From: CAYLOC01 sp964385195
Lineage (GTDB): Bacteria; Actinomycetota; Actinomycetes; Propionibacteriales; Nocardioidaceae
Assembly (NCBI GenBank): GCA_964385195.1
Contig: CAYLOC010000183.1
Span: 1 to 6,135 of the forward strand
Direction: 5' to 3'
Length of the DNA stretch: 6,135 nucleotides
The translations under genes were made by a program, and so were the position numbers. The notes below the pieces were generated by a model. It saw only the letters and a program-made list of their open reading frames with translations. It was not told the origin of the DNA and did not search any database. Every line of letters starts with the position of its first letter. Positions within the stretch are counted from its first letter, which is position 1. Below, one piece after another: positions 1 through 5,915 of this stretch.

Positions 1-159
1 GGGACTGGCGAGGCGCCCGTGGATGCTGCCGTCGCACGGTTGGACGATCTCGACCCGAACGACCTGGACTCCCAGGTGCGCGTCTTCGCTGACATCCACA
101 GCCGGCTCGTCCAGGCCCTGGACGCGGCAGACGGGGGCTCCGCGGCCGAGCAGACCTGA
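1..159 (+). CDS. Small conserved hypothetical protein, C-terminal part (Rv1693-like position)
   Basis: The reading frame is open from the first base to a TGA at 157-159 and gives 52 visible residues. These are acidic and contain a helical-looking segment (LDSQVRVFADIHSRLVQAL). Actinobacterial genomes commonly carry a short acidic protein of this kind just upstream of tlyA, with a similar 'V..F..IH..L..AL' core; this comparison is from memory. No catalytic motif, signal peptide or membrane segment is visible and no function can be assigned. The gene may begin outside the window, or at the in-frame GTG at 19, which would make it about 46 residues. Only 5 nt separate its stop from tlyA, which has a weak Shine-Dalgarno, so tlyA is probably translationally coupled to it. 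Confidence 0.6.
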   Translation, partial: GTGEAPVDAAVARLDDLDPNDLDSQVRVFADIHSRLVQALDAADGGSAAEQT

Positions 160-164
160 GTCCG

Positions 165-974
165 ATGCCGCGTCGTCTGCGTCTCGACGCCGAGTTGGTG
201 AGGCGGGGGCTTGCCCGCAGCCGTGGCCACGCCGCGGAACTGATTGACGCCGGTCGGGTCACCGTCTCCGGATCCGTCGCCCATAAGGCGGCCACCGCCG
301 TCGCCACCGACGCCGCCCTCGTCGTGACCACCGGCGACGAGGATGACTACGTCTCCCGCGGCGGCCGGAAGCTCGCCGGGGCCCTGGCGGAGTTCCAGCC
401 GCGCGGCCTGGTGGTCCGCGGCCGTCCCGCTCTCGACGCGGGGGCGTCCACCGGAGGGTTCACCGACGTCTTGCTCCGGGCCGGTGTCAGCCACGTCACT
501 GCCGTCGACGTCGGCTACGGACAGCTCGCGTGGTCGCTGCGCAGCGACCCACGTGTCACCGTCCTCGATCGGACCAACGTACGGACCCTCACCGCGGACC
601 TGCTCGGTACGGCCCCGCGGCCGGAGATCCTTGTCGCTGACTTGTCGTTCATCTCCCTGCGACTGGTGCTCCCGGCCCTGGCCGAGGTGTGCGCGCCGGG
701 GGCGGACATGGTGGTGATGGTGAAACCGCAGTTCGAGGTCGGCCGGGAACGAGTAGGCAAGCGCGGCGTGGTGCGAGACCCCGCCGTGCGCGCCGGCGCC
801 GTCCTCGAGGTCGCGAGCGCTGCTGCTGATCTGGGTCTGGGCACCACCGCGGTATGCGCGAGCCCGCTCCCCGGTCCTGCCGGAAACGTGGAGTACTTCC
901 TGTGGCTCACCCCGGGCGGTGGCGCGCCGGAGCCGGAGGCGGTACGTGTGGTCGTCGACCGCGGTCCGCAGTGA
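165..974 (+). CDS. tlyA: TlyA, 16S/23S rRNA (cytidine-2'-O)-methyltransferase
   Basis: This 269-residue protein is the usual length for TlyA. An N-terminal S4 RNA-binding domain (about residues 4-60, with LVRRGLARSRGHAAELIDAG) is followed by a Rossmann methyltransferase domain. Visible motifs are the SAM-binding DAGASTGGFTD at 91-101, VDVGYGQL at 115-121, ADLSFISL at 158-165 and VKPQFE at 186-191. K69, D159, K187 and E243 line up with the K-D-K-E tetrad of FtsJ/TlyA-type 2'-O-methyltransferases (recalled as K69, D154, K182 and E238 in M. tuberculosis). Actinobacterial TlyA methylates 16S C1409 and 23S C1920 (E. coli numbering), and its loss gives capreomycin/viomycin resistance. The S4 domain makes the two-substrate type likely. 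The old 'hemolysin' label is not supported by anything here. The ATG at 165 gives the canonical start (MPRRLRLD). The linker before K69 reads DDYV rather than the mycobacterial RAWV. Confidence 0.96.
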   Translation: MPRRLRLDAELVRRGLARSRGHAAELIDAGRVTVSGSVAHKAATAVATDAALVVTTGDEDDYVSRGGRKLAGALAEFQPRGLVVRGRPALDAGASTGGFTDVLLRAGVSHVTAVDVGYGQLAWSLRSDPRVTVLDRTNVRTLTADLLGTAPRPEILVADLSFISLRLVLPALAEVCAPGADMVVMVKPQFEVGRERVGKRGVVRDPAVRAGAVLEVASAAADLGLGTTAVCASPLPGPAGNVEYFLWLTPGGGAPEPEAVRVVVDRGPQ

Positions 975-979
975 GAGGG
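974..979 (+). promoter_or_regulatory. Ribosome binding site of nadK, supporting a GTG start
   Basis: AGAGGG lies 7 nt before the GTG at 987 and overlaps the last base of the tlyA stop. It selects this GTG over the out-of-frame ATG at 985, which is followed directly by TGA. Confidence 0.65.
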
Positions 980-986
980 TGGTCAT

Positions 987-1931
987 GTGACCCATCCGCC
1001 TGAGCAGACACCGTCAGCGCCCCGCCGCGTCCTGCTGATCGCGCACGCCGGCCGCTCCGACGCCGTCGAAGTCGCCCGTGCCGTGGCGCGGCGCCTGATG
1101 GACGCCGGGCTGGTGGTCCGGCTGCCGTCGGAGGAGGCGCAGACGCTCGACGTACCCGGTCTGGACGTCGTCGACGGCGAGCACCATGTGGCTACCGGCT
1201 GCGAGATCGCCCTGGTCATCGGCGGGGACGGGACGCTGCTGCGTGCCGCGGACCTCGTCCGTGGCTCGTGCACCCCTCTGCTGGGAGTCAACCTCGGCCA
1301 CGTCGGTTTCCTCGCCGAGGCGGAGTGGGAGGACCTCGACTCGACCGTCCAGGCGATTGTCGACCGTGACTACAGCGTGGAGGAGCGGCTGACGCTGGAC
1401 ATCACGGTCGTCAACGGCGGTGCCGCCCCCCAGCGGGAATGGGCCCTGAACGAGGCCAGCGTGGAGAAGGCGGCACGGGAGCGGATGCTGGAGGTGGTCG
1501 TCGAGATCGACAACCGCCCGCTGTCGCGCTGGGGATGTGACGGGGTCGTGTTCGCAACCCCGACCGGCTCGACCGCGTACGCGTTCAGCGCCGGCGGACC
1601 GGTGGTCTGGCCGGAGGTGGAGGCGCTGCTGCTCGTCCCCATCAGCGCGCATGCCCTGTTCGCGCGGCCGATGGTGGCAGCTCCGACCTCGGTGCTCGCG
1701 GTGGAGGTGCTGGCCGGTGCGGAGAGCCACGGCGTGCTGTGGTGTGACGGGCGGCGGGCCCTGGACCTCCCGCCGGGTGCGCGGATCGAGGTGCGGCGCA
1801 GCGAGGAGGTCGTCCGCCTTGCCCGGTTGCACCACGCCCCGTTCACCGACCGGCTCGTCGCCAAGTTCGACCTGCCCGTTCATGGCTGGCGTGGAGCGCC
1901 CCGCCGGGCCCGGAGCGACCGCGGTGCTTGA
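987..1931 (+). CDS. nadK: NAD kinase (ATP / polyphosphate-dependent)
   Basis: NadK phosphorylates the 2'-hydroxyl of the adenosine ribose of NAD to make NADP, a cytosolic reaction and the only de novo route to NADP. The product is 314 residues, normal for actinobacterial NadK (PpnK). The diagnostic GGDGT is at 79-83, followed by LLGVNLGHVGFLAE at 98-111. The NAD-contacting NE pair (N155, E156) is in ALNEASVEK. The glycine-rich block DGVVFATPTGSTAYAFSAGG spans 185-204, ending in the conserved P205. Actinobacterial orthologues can use polyphosphate as well as ATP; that is family knowledge, not visible here. The start is GTG with a good Shine-Dalgarno, 12 nt after tlyA. The C-terminal tail after about residue 298 is arginine-rich and low in conservation, and its last 8 bases overlap the recN start. 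Confidence 0.97.
   Translation: MTHPPEQTPSAPRRVLLIAHAGRSDAVEVARAVARRLMDAGLVVRLPSEEAQTLDVPGLDVVDGEHHVATGCEIALVIGGDGTLLRAADLVRGSCTPLLGVNLGHVGFLAEAEWEDLDSTVQAIVDRDYSVEERLTLDITVVNGGAAPQREWALNEASVEKAARERMLEVVVEIDNRPLSRWGCDGVVFATPTGSTAYAFSAGGPVVWPEVEALLLVPISAHALFARPMVAAPTSVLAVEVLAGAESHGVLWCDGRRALDLPPGARIEVRRSEEVVRLARLHHAPFTDRLVAKFDLPVHGWRGAPRRARSDRGA
1912..1915 (+). promoter_or_regulatory. Ribosome binding site of recN, inside the end of nadK
   Basis: GGAG sits 8 nt before the GTG at 1924. No comparable site precedes the in-frame ATG at 1882, so this site helps decide the recN start. Confidence 0.5.
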
Positions 1932-3627
1932 GCAGCTCACCATCAGCGGACTCGGCGTCATTACTGACGCGGACTTGGAGTTCGACCCCGGGCTCACCGT
2001 CGTCACCGGTGAGACCGGCGCGGGCAAGACGATGGTCGTCACCGCCCTCGGCCTGCTCCTCGGCGAGCGTGCCGACACCGGGCTGGTACGGCGAGGGGCA
2101 TCCCGCGCTCGAGTCGAGGGACGGTTGCGGATCCCAACGGACTCCGACGTCGCGGGACGGGCCGCCGAGGCCGGGGCCGAGTTGGACGAGGACACGTTGA
2201 TCGTGGGCCGGACGGTGCGGCCGGAAGGCCGTTCGCGGGCCACCGCCGGCGGGGTCGGCGTACCGGTCGGAACCCTTGGCGCCCTGACCCGGCCACTGGT
2301 GACCGTGCACGGACAGTCCGACCAACAGCAACTGTTATCTCCCCAGCGACAGCGGGCCGCGCTGGACCGCTTCGGCGGCGAGCAGGTAGACACCGCCCTG
2401 ACTGCCTACAGCGACACGTTCCAGGCACTGCGCCGCACCGAAGCGGAGCTGGCGGCACTCACCGAGGGCCGGCGGCAGCGGGCACAGGAGGCGGACCTGC
2501 TGCGGCTCGGGCTGACCGAGGTCCGCGAGTTCGCGCCGGAGCCGGGGGAGGAGCAACAACTGGCCACCGAGGAGTCCCGGCTCGTCCATGCCGAGTCGCT
2601 TCGGCAACAAGCCGAAGAGGCGCGACAGGCGTTGTCCGGACGCGTCGACGACCTCAACGCCGACGTTCCCGACGCACTTTCCCTGGTCGCCCAGGCGCGC
2701 AAGGCACTGGAGTCGGTAGCCGTGCACGACCCCGCGGTTGCCGCGCTTGCCGACCGCGTCGCCGAGGCGTCGTACCTGCTCACCGATTGCGCCACCGAGC
2801 TTGCCTCCTACAGCGAGTCGATCGAGACCGACCCGGCCCGACTGGAGGTCGTCACCGACCGGAGGGCCCGCCTGCAGCAACTGCTGCGCAAATACGGAGA
2901 CACCGCCGAGGAGGTGCTGGCCTGGGCGGCGACGGCGGAGACGCGGATGGAAACGCTCACCGGCGACGACGACCGGATCTTGGCGCTGGAGGACGCCGCC
3001 GGCCGGCTGCGGGCCGACCTCGCCGAGCGCAGCGGGGTCCTCTCCGCCGCCCGGCGGGATGCCGCGAACGGCTTGGCCGAACGGGTCACCGCAGAGCTCC
3101 AGGACCTGGCGATGGCCCACCAGAGGTTCACGGTGCAGATCGCCGCCCGCCCCGAGCCGGGGCCGGAGGGCGCCGACGACGTCACGTTCTGCCTCGCCTC
3201 CGACGGCGACGATGCGCGCCCGCTGCAGCGGGTGGCGTCCGGCGGGGAGCTGTCCCGGGTCATGCTGGCACTGGAGGTCTCGCTCGCCGGTACTGCCGCC
3301 GCGCCGACGTACGTCTTCGATGAGGTCGACGCCGGTGTCGGGGGCAGGGCAGCGATCGAGGTGGGTCGCCGCCTCGCAAGACTGGCCCGGCATGCCCAGG
3401 TGATCGTCGTGACCCACCTGCCACAGGTGGCCGCGTTCGCCGACCGGCACTACGCCGTCGTCAAGGACGACGAGGGCACGGTCAGTGCCAGCGACGCCAG
3501 CGTGCTCGACGACGGCGGCCGGCGCCGCGAACTGTCCCGCATGCTCGCCGGGATGGCCGAGTCCCGGTCCGCGCACGCCCACGCAGAGGAACTGCTCGAG
3601 ATGGGTCTCACCGAGCGGGCCGGATAG
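1924..3627 (+). CDS. recN: RecN, SMC-like DNA double-strand-break repair ATPase
   Basis: RecN is a cytosolic SMC-family ATPase recruited early to double-strand breaks, where it supports RecA-dependent recombination. From GTG 1924 the product is 567 residues, slightly shorter than most RecN. In order: N-terminal half-ATPase (LEQLTISGLGVI at 2-13; Walker A GETGAGKT at 29-36; VHGQSDQQQLLSP at 128-140), a helical, charged coiled-coil region with hinge (about 155-400, including the conserved LRKYGDTAEEVLAW at 321-334), then the C-terminal half-ATPase with signature ASGGELSR at 438-445, Walker B YVFDEVD at 463-469 and H-loop VTHLPQVAAFAD at 496-507. Walker A ends in GKT instead of the GKS commonest in other phyla; mycobacterial RecN is recalled to have the same. 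All ATPase motifs are intact. The start overlaps nadK by 8 nt. The frame stays open upstream through nadK, but the family start (ML..L.I) matches the GTG. No obvious LexA box precedes it, as expected for an internal operon gene. Confidence 0.95.
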   Translation: MLEQLTISGLGVITDADLEFDPGLTVVTGETGAGKTMVVTALGLLLGERADTGLVRRGASRARVEGRLRIPTDSDVAGRAAEAGAELDEDTLIVGRTVRPEGRSRATAGGVGVPVGTLGALTRPLVTVHGQSDQQQLLSPQRQRAALDRFGGEQVDTALTAYSDTFQALRRTEAELAALTEGRRQRAQEADLLRLGLTEVREFAPEPGEEQQLATEESRLVHAESLRQQAEEARQALSGRVDDLNADVPDALSLVAQARKALESVAVHDPAVAALADRVAEASYLLTDCATELASYSESIETDPARLEVVTDRRARLQQLLRKYGDTAEEVLAWAATAETRMETLTGDDDRILALEDAAGRLRADLAERSGVLSAARRDAANGLAERVTAELQDLAMAHQRFTVQIAARPEPGPEGADDVTFCLASDGDDARPLQRVASGGELSRVMLALEVSLAGTAAAPTYVFDEVDAGVGGRAAIEVGRRLARLARHAQVIVVTHLPQVAAFADRHYAVVKDDEGTVSASDASVLDDGGRRRELSRMLAGMAESRSAHAHAEELLEMGLTERAG

Positions 3628-3700
3628 TCCGGCGGGGAAAGCGGCACGCGCGCGGCGCGGCATCCACGCATGCGCCTCCGGATTTGGCAGGATGAGCGCG
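3628..3700 (+). other. recN-steA intergenic region
   Basis: This is a GC-rich 73-nt gap. It contains no TA dinucleotide and therefore no standard TANNNT -10 element, and there is no stem followed by a T-run to suggest a terminator after recN. The nearest thing to a -10 is CAGGAT at 3688-3693, exactly 7 nt before the ATG at 3701. It overlaps AGGA (3689-3692), which would also serve as a Shine-Dalgarno. Read-through from recN into steA remains possible. Confidence 0.4.
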
Positions 3701-4882
3701 ATGAAGATGCCCTCCCTGCTGAAGTCCCGCTCCAAGCGGCTCCTGGGTGTCTCCGGGACTGCGCGGCTCGGCCGGCGTACCACGACCCTGACCAAGCGAC
3801 TGCGCCCCGGCGACGTCGCCATCATCGACCACGTCGACATCGACCGGGCCGCCGCAGTGGCACTGGCGGAGTCCGGGGTCGCTGCGGTGCTCAACGCCGC
3901 CCCCTCACTGTCCGGCCGCTACCCGGCGCTGGGCGCCGAGATTCTGGTCGCCGCCGGGATCCCCCTCGTCGACGACGTAGGTGATGACGTCTTCACCCAC
4001 GTCAACGACGGCGACACAGTGCGCATCGACGGTGACACCGTGTACGTCGGCGAGGTTGCCGTCGCCTCGGGAACACGCCAACACCCTGACAGCGTCCGCT
4101 CCGCGTTCGAGGCGTCCAAGGCGGGGATGTCCACCCAGCTGGAGGCGTTCAGCGCCAACGCCGTCGAGCACCTCAGCCGGGAACGGTCAGTGCTGCTTGA
4201 TGGCGCGGGAGTCCCGCCGCTATCCAGACCGGTGGCGGGACGACATGTGCTCGTCGTCCTGCGCAACTTCGACTATCGCGCTGACCTGCGGCGGCTCCGC
4301 ACCTACATCAAGGAGAACTCGCCACTGCTGGTGGGCGTGGAGGCCGGTGCCGATGCGCTGGTGGCCGCCGGCCACCGCCCCGACGTCATTGTCACGGACG
4401 GATCCGACATCACCGACAAGACCCTGACCTGCGGCGCCGAGGTCGTGGTGCGCAGCAGCCACGACGGGAGCGTCCCCGGCGGGGAGCGGATCGAGCGACT
4501 GGGTCTGCGGCACGCGACGTTCCGCACCAGCGGCACGTGTGAGGACGCCGCCCTGTTGCTGGCGCATGCCCATGATGCGGCGCTCATCGTGCTGGTCGGT
4601 TCGCACACGACGCTGGTGGAGTACCTCGACCGCGGCCGATCCACGATGGCGAGCTCGTTCCTCACCCGCGCCACCGTCGGCGCGCGTCTGGTGGACGGCA
4701 AGGCGGTCGCCGAGCTGTACCGCCGACGGGTGAGCCGCTGGCTGACCTTCTTCGTGGTCCTGCTCGCCCTGGCGATGGTGGCCGCGGCGCTCTACACCAC
4801 CCCGGTCGGACACGACTGGTACGAGCAGCTGCGGCAGTGGGTGCTACAGGGCTACGACTGGGCCAGGGACACGGTGACCTGA
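3701..4882 (+). CDS. steA: SteA-like protein: TPK-fold cytoplasmic domain with C-terminal membrane helix
   Basis: The 393-residue product matches the recalled length and MKM start of M. tuberculosis Rv1697. Corynebacterial SteA acts with SteB in the cell-separation pathway that controls septal peptidoglycan hydrolases; assignment here rests on family resemblance and gene order. Visible features are a basic N-terminus, RPGDVAIIDHVDIDR at 35-49, NAAPSLSGRYPALGAEILV at 65-83, and a thiamin-pyrophosphokinase-like core. That core has LLVGVEAGADAL at 209-220 and DVIVTDGSDITD at 228-239, where TPK enzymes carry an acidic GD.DS-type site. A hydrophobic helix at about 346-366 follows RRRVSR, leaving a short tail of about 27 residues. 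By the positive-inside rule the large domain is cytoplasmic and the tail outside. No enzymatic activity is established. In-frame ATGs exist at 3692, 3701 and 3707; 3701 is preferred for its AGGA 8 nt upstream and its match to the family start. The stop overlaps the mctB start by one base. Confidence 0.87.
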   Translation: MKMPSLLKSRSKRLLGVSGTARLGRRTTTLTKRLRPGDVAIIDHVDIDRAAAVALAESGVAAVLNAAPSLSGRYPALGAEILVAAGIPLVDDVGDDVFTHVNDGDTVRIDGDTVYVGEVAVASGTRQHPDSVRSAFEASKAGMSTQLEAFSANAVEHLSRERSVLLDGAGVPPLSRPVAGRHVLVVLRNFDYRADLRRLRTYIKENSPLLVGVEAGADALVAAGHRPDVIVTDGSDITDKTLTCGAEVVVRSSHDGSVPGGERIERLGLRHATFRTSGTCEDAALLLAHAHDAALIVLVGSHTTLVEYLDRGRSTMASSFLTRATVGARLVDGKAVAELYRRRVSRWLTFFVVLLALAMVAAALYTTPVGHDWYEQLRQWVLQGYDWARDTVT

Positions 4883-5817
4883 TGGGACTTGCGCGTTCGG
4901 CGATGACCGTGCTGACCGCAGGGGTCACGCTCGCCGTCGGCATCGCGCTGGGCAACGGTCCGTTGCAGGGCGATGAGCCCCCGAACCCCCACACCCAGCT
5001 CAAGCAGACCAACGACACACTGTCCGCGGAGGTCACCGACCTCCGCGCCACCCGCGCGTTCGACCGGGCAGTACTGAGCGGATCCGCGTCCGAGGCGCTG
5101 GCCGGCCAGCTGAAGTCACGCGGGGTGACGCTGCTGGTGCTGCCCGGCGTGGCGTCGGCGACCGTCCAGGCTGTACGAACCCATGTGAAGGAAGCCGGCG
5201 GGACCACGGTCCTCACCGCCGACCTGACCAAGCGGCTGATCGAGCCCGGCCAGAAGGCCTACGTCGGGTCGGTGGCGAAGAATGCTCTGCGTGGACTCGA
5301 CGGGCTGCGGAAAAAGGCCGGGGACTCGCCGTACAACCAGATCGGGGCCGCCCTGGCGCGTGCGTACACCGGGAACAAGAACTCCCTGGACGTCGACAAG
5401 ACCGCACGCCGGATCGACGGGCAGCTCCAAGGGTCGAAGCTGGTGCGGATCGACAAACCGGTCCAGCGACGCGGCAGCCTGGTGCTGGTGCTGGCCCCGG
5501 GAACCACCGGCACCGATGACGTCACCCAGGCAACCTACGACATCGAGACCTCACTGCTGAAGGCACTGGCTGCCGCGTCCGATGGCGTTGTCATCGCGGC
5601 ACCGCGCGCTGCGAGCAGCAAGGGCGGGCTGTTCTGGCGATGGCGGCAGGACAGCACCAAGGTGCCGGTGAGCACGGTGAATACTCTGGACAGTCCCGCC
5701 GGCAAGATCACCGCCATGTACGCGCTCGCGGCGGCTGCCTCCGGTGACCGCGGAGCATACGGCATCGTGACCGGTGACATCGCGCTCCCTCCCGGGTTGC
5801 GACACACCACCAAGTAG
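4882..5817 (+). CDS. mctB: MctB/SteB family protein (annotated as 'copper transporter')
   Basis: This 311-residue protein is close to the recalled size of M. tuberculosis Rv1698/MctB (about 314). It has a short N-terminus with R5, then an uncleaved-looking membrane anchor at about 7-24 (AMTVLTAGVTLAVGIALG). A polar, probably coiled-coil stretch follows at about 36-65 (TQLKQTNDTLSAEVTDLRA), then a globular extracytoplasmic domain. The C-terminal block VSTVNTLDSPAGKITAMYAL at 263-282 followed by A.AASGDRGAYG is characteristic of the family. Rv1698 was described as an outer-membrane channel important for copper resistance. The corynebacterial homologue SteB instead works with SteA in cell separation. 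The ATG at 4882 shares its A with the steA stop (TGATG), so translation is coupled and the two products are probably partners. The protein has no cysteine and only three methionines, counting the initiator. The family call is solid; the copper function is not shown by this sequence. Confidence 0.87.
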   Translation: MGLARSAMTVLTAGVTLAVGIALGNGPLQGDEPPNPHTQLKQTNDTLSAEVTDLRATRAFDRAVLSGSASEALAGQLKSRGVTLLVLPGVASATVQAVRTHVKEAGGTTVLTADLTKRLIEPGQKAYVGSVAKNALRGLDGLRKKAGDSPYNQIGAALARAYTGNKNSLDVDKTARRIDGQLQGSKLVRIDKPVQRRGSLVLVLAPGTTGTDDVTQATYDIETSLLKALAAASDGVVIAAPRAASSKGGLFWRWRQDSTKVPVSTVNTLDSPAGKITAMYALAAAASGDRGAYGIVTGDIALPPGLRHTTK

Positions 5818-5849
5818 CGGCCCGCCGGTGTGCAGCAGCGCGGAGCAGT

Positions 5850-5858
5850 TGATAGATT
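5850..5858 (+). promoter_or_regulatory. Predicted extended -10 promoter for pyrG
   Basis: TGATAGATT matches the extended -10 pattern TGnTAnnnT, with TAGATT at 5853-5858. It lies in an AT-rich island (5847-5862, 12 of 16 bases A or T) that stands out in this GC-rich DNA. No convincing -35 (TTGACA-like) is found 16-18 nt upstream, which extended -10 promoters tolerate. Initiation would fall 6-9 nt downstream, at C5864-G5867. A competing weaker -10, TAGAAC at 5858-5863, would move initiation to about 5869-5871. Confidence 0.5.
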
Positions 5859-5863
5859 AGAAC

Positions 5864-5907
5864 CCCGTGGACAGGCGGATCCGACCGCCGCACTTCGATC
5901 CCACGGG
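5864..5907 (+). promoter_or_regulatory. pyrG leader hairpin that can sequester the Shine-Dalgarno
   Basis: CCCGTGG (5864-5870) is perfectly complementary to CCACGGG (5901-5907), giving a 7-bp outer stem. Inside it, GGCGG (5874-5878) pairs with CCGCC (5885-5889) around a 6-nt loop. The 3' arm of the outer stem covers three bases of the pyrG ribosome binding site (GGGAG, 5905-5909). No T-run follows, so this is not an intrinsic terminator and any effect would be on translation. The pairing is seen in the sequence; the regulatory role is inferred. Confidence 0.45.
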
Positions 5908-5909
5908 AG
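5905..5909 (+). promoter_or_regulatory. Ribosome binding site of pyrG, supporting a TTG start
   Basis: GGGAG is 6 nt upstream of the TTG at 5916. No in-frame ATG or GTG lies between the promoter and the conserved TKHLFVTGG, so this site and spacing select TTG. Confidence 0.65.
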
Positions 5910-5915
5910 CGTGAT

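Noticed and set aside
165..974. TlyA as a hemolysin or toxin
   Set aside because: The sequence shows an S4 domain plus an intact rRNA 2'-O-methyltransferase tetrad and no secretion signal; the hemolysin name is historical.
1537..1923. In-frame open extension of recN upstream through nadK, including an ATG at 1882
   Set aside because: The extra residues are nadK read in another frame. The RecN family start (ML..L.I) matches GTG 1924, which has a Shine-Dalgarno, and ATG 1882 lacks one.
1014..2393. 459-codon open frame on the minus strand across nadK and the start of recN
   Set aside because: It is antisense to two clearly conserved genes. Its translation is rich in Arg, Pro, Ser and Thr with no family motif, and long antisense frames are expected from GC-rich codon bias.
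3628..3682. TCCGG/CCGGA repeat flanking the GC-rich gap as a recN terminator
   Set aside because: The arms are only 5 bp and about 45 nt apart, with no T-run after them, so this is weak and likely chance in GC-rich DNA.
3485..3700. Upstream extension of the steA frame into recN
   Set aside because: The extension overlaps the conserved recN C-terminus out of frame and gives low-complexity sequence. The start at 3701 gives the family's length and N-terminus.
2335..3894. 519-codon open frame on the minus strand across recN and the start of steA
   Set aside because: It is a shadow of recN codon structure with no recognisable motif or promoter, and it would cross the recN-steA boundary.
4837..4881. 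Longer mctB starting at GTG 4837
   Set aside because: It would add 15 non-conserved residues before the membrane anchor. ATG 4882 overlapping the steA stop gives the expected short N-terminus.
5818..5827. CGGCCCGCCG just after mctB as a terminator stem
   Set aside because: The complementary arms would leave a loop too small to form, and no T-run follows.
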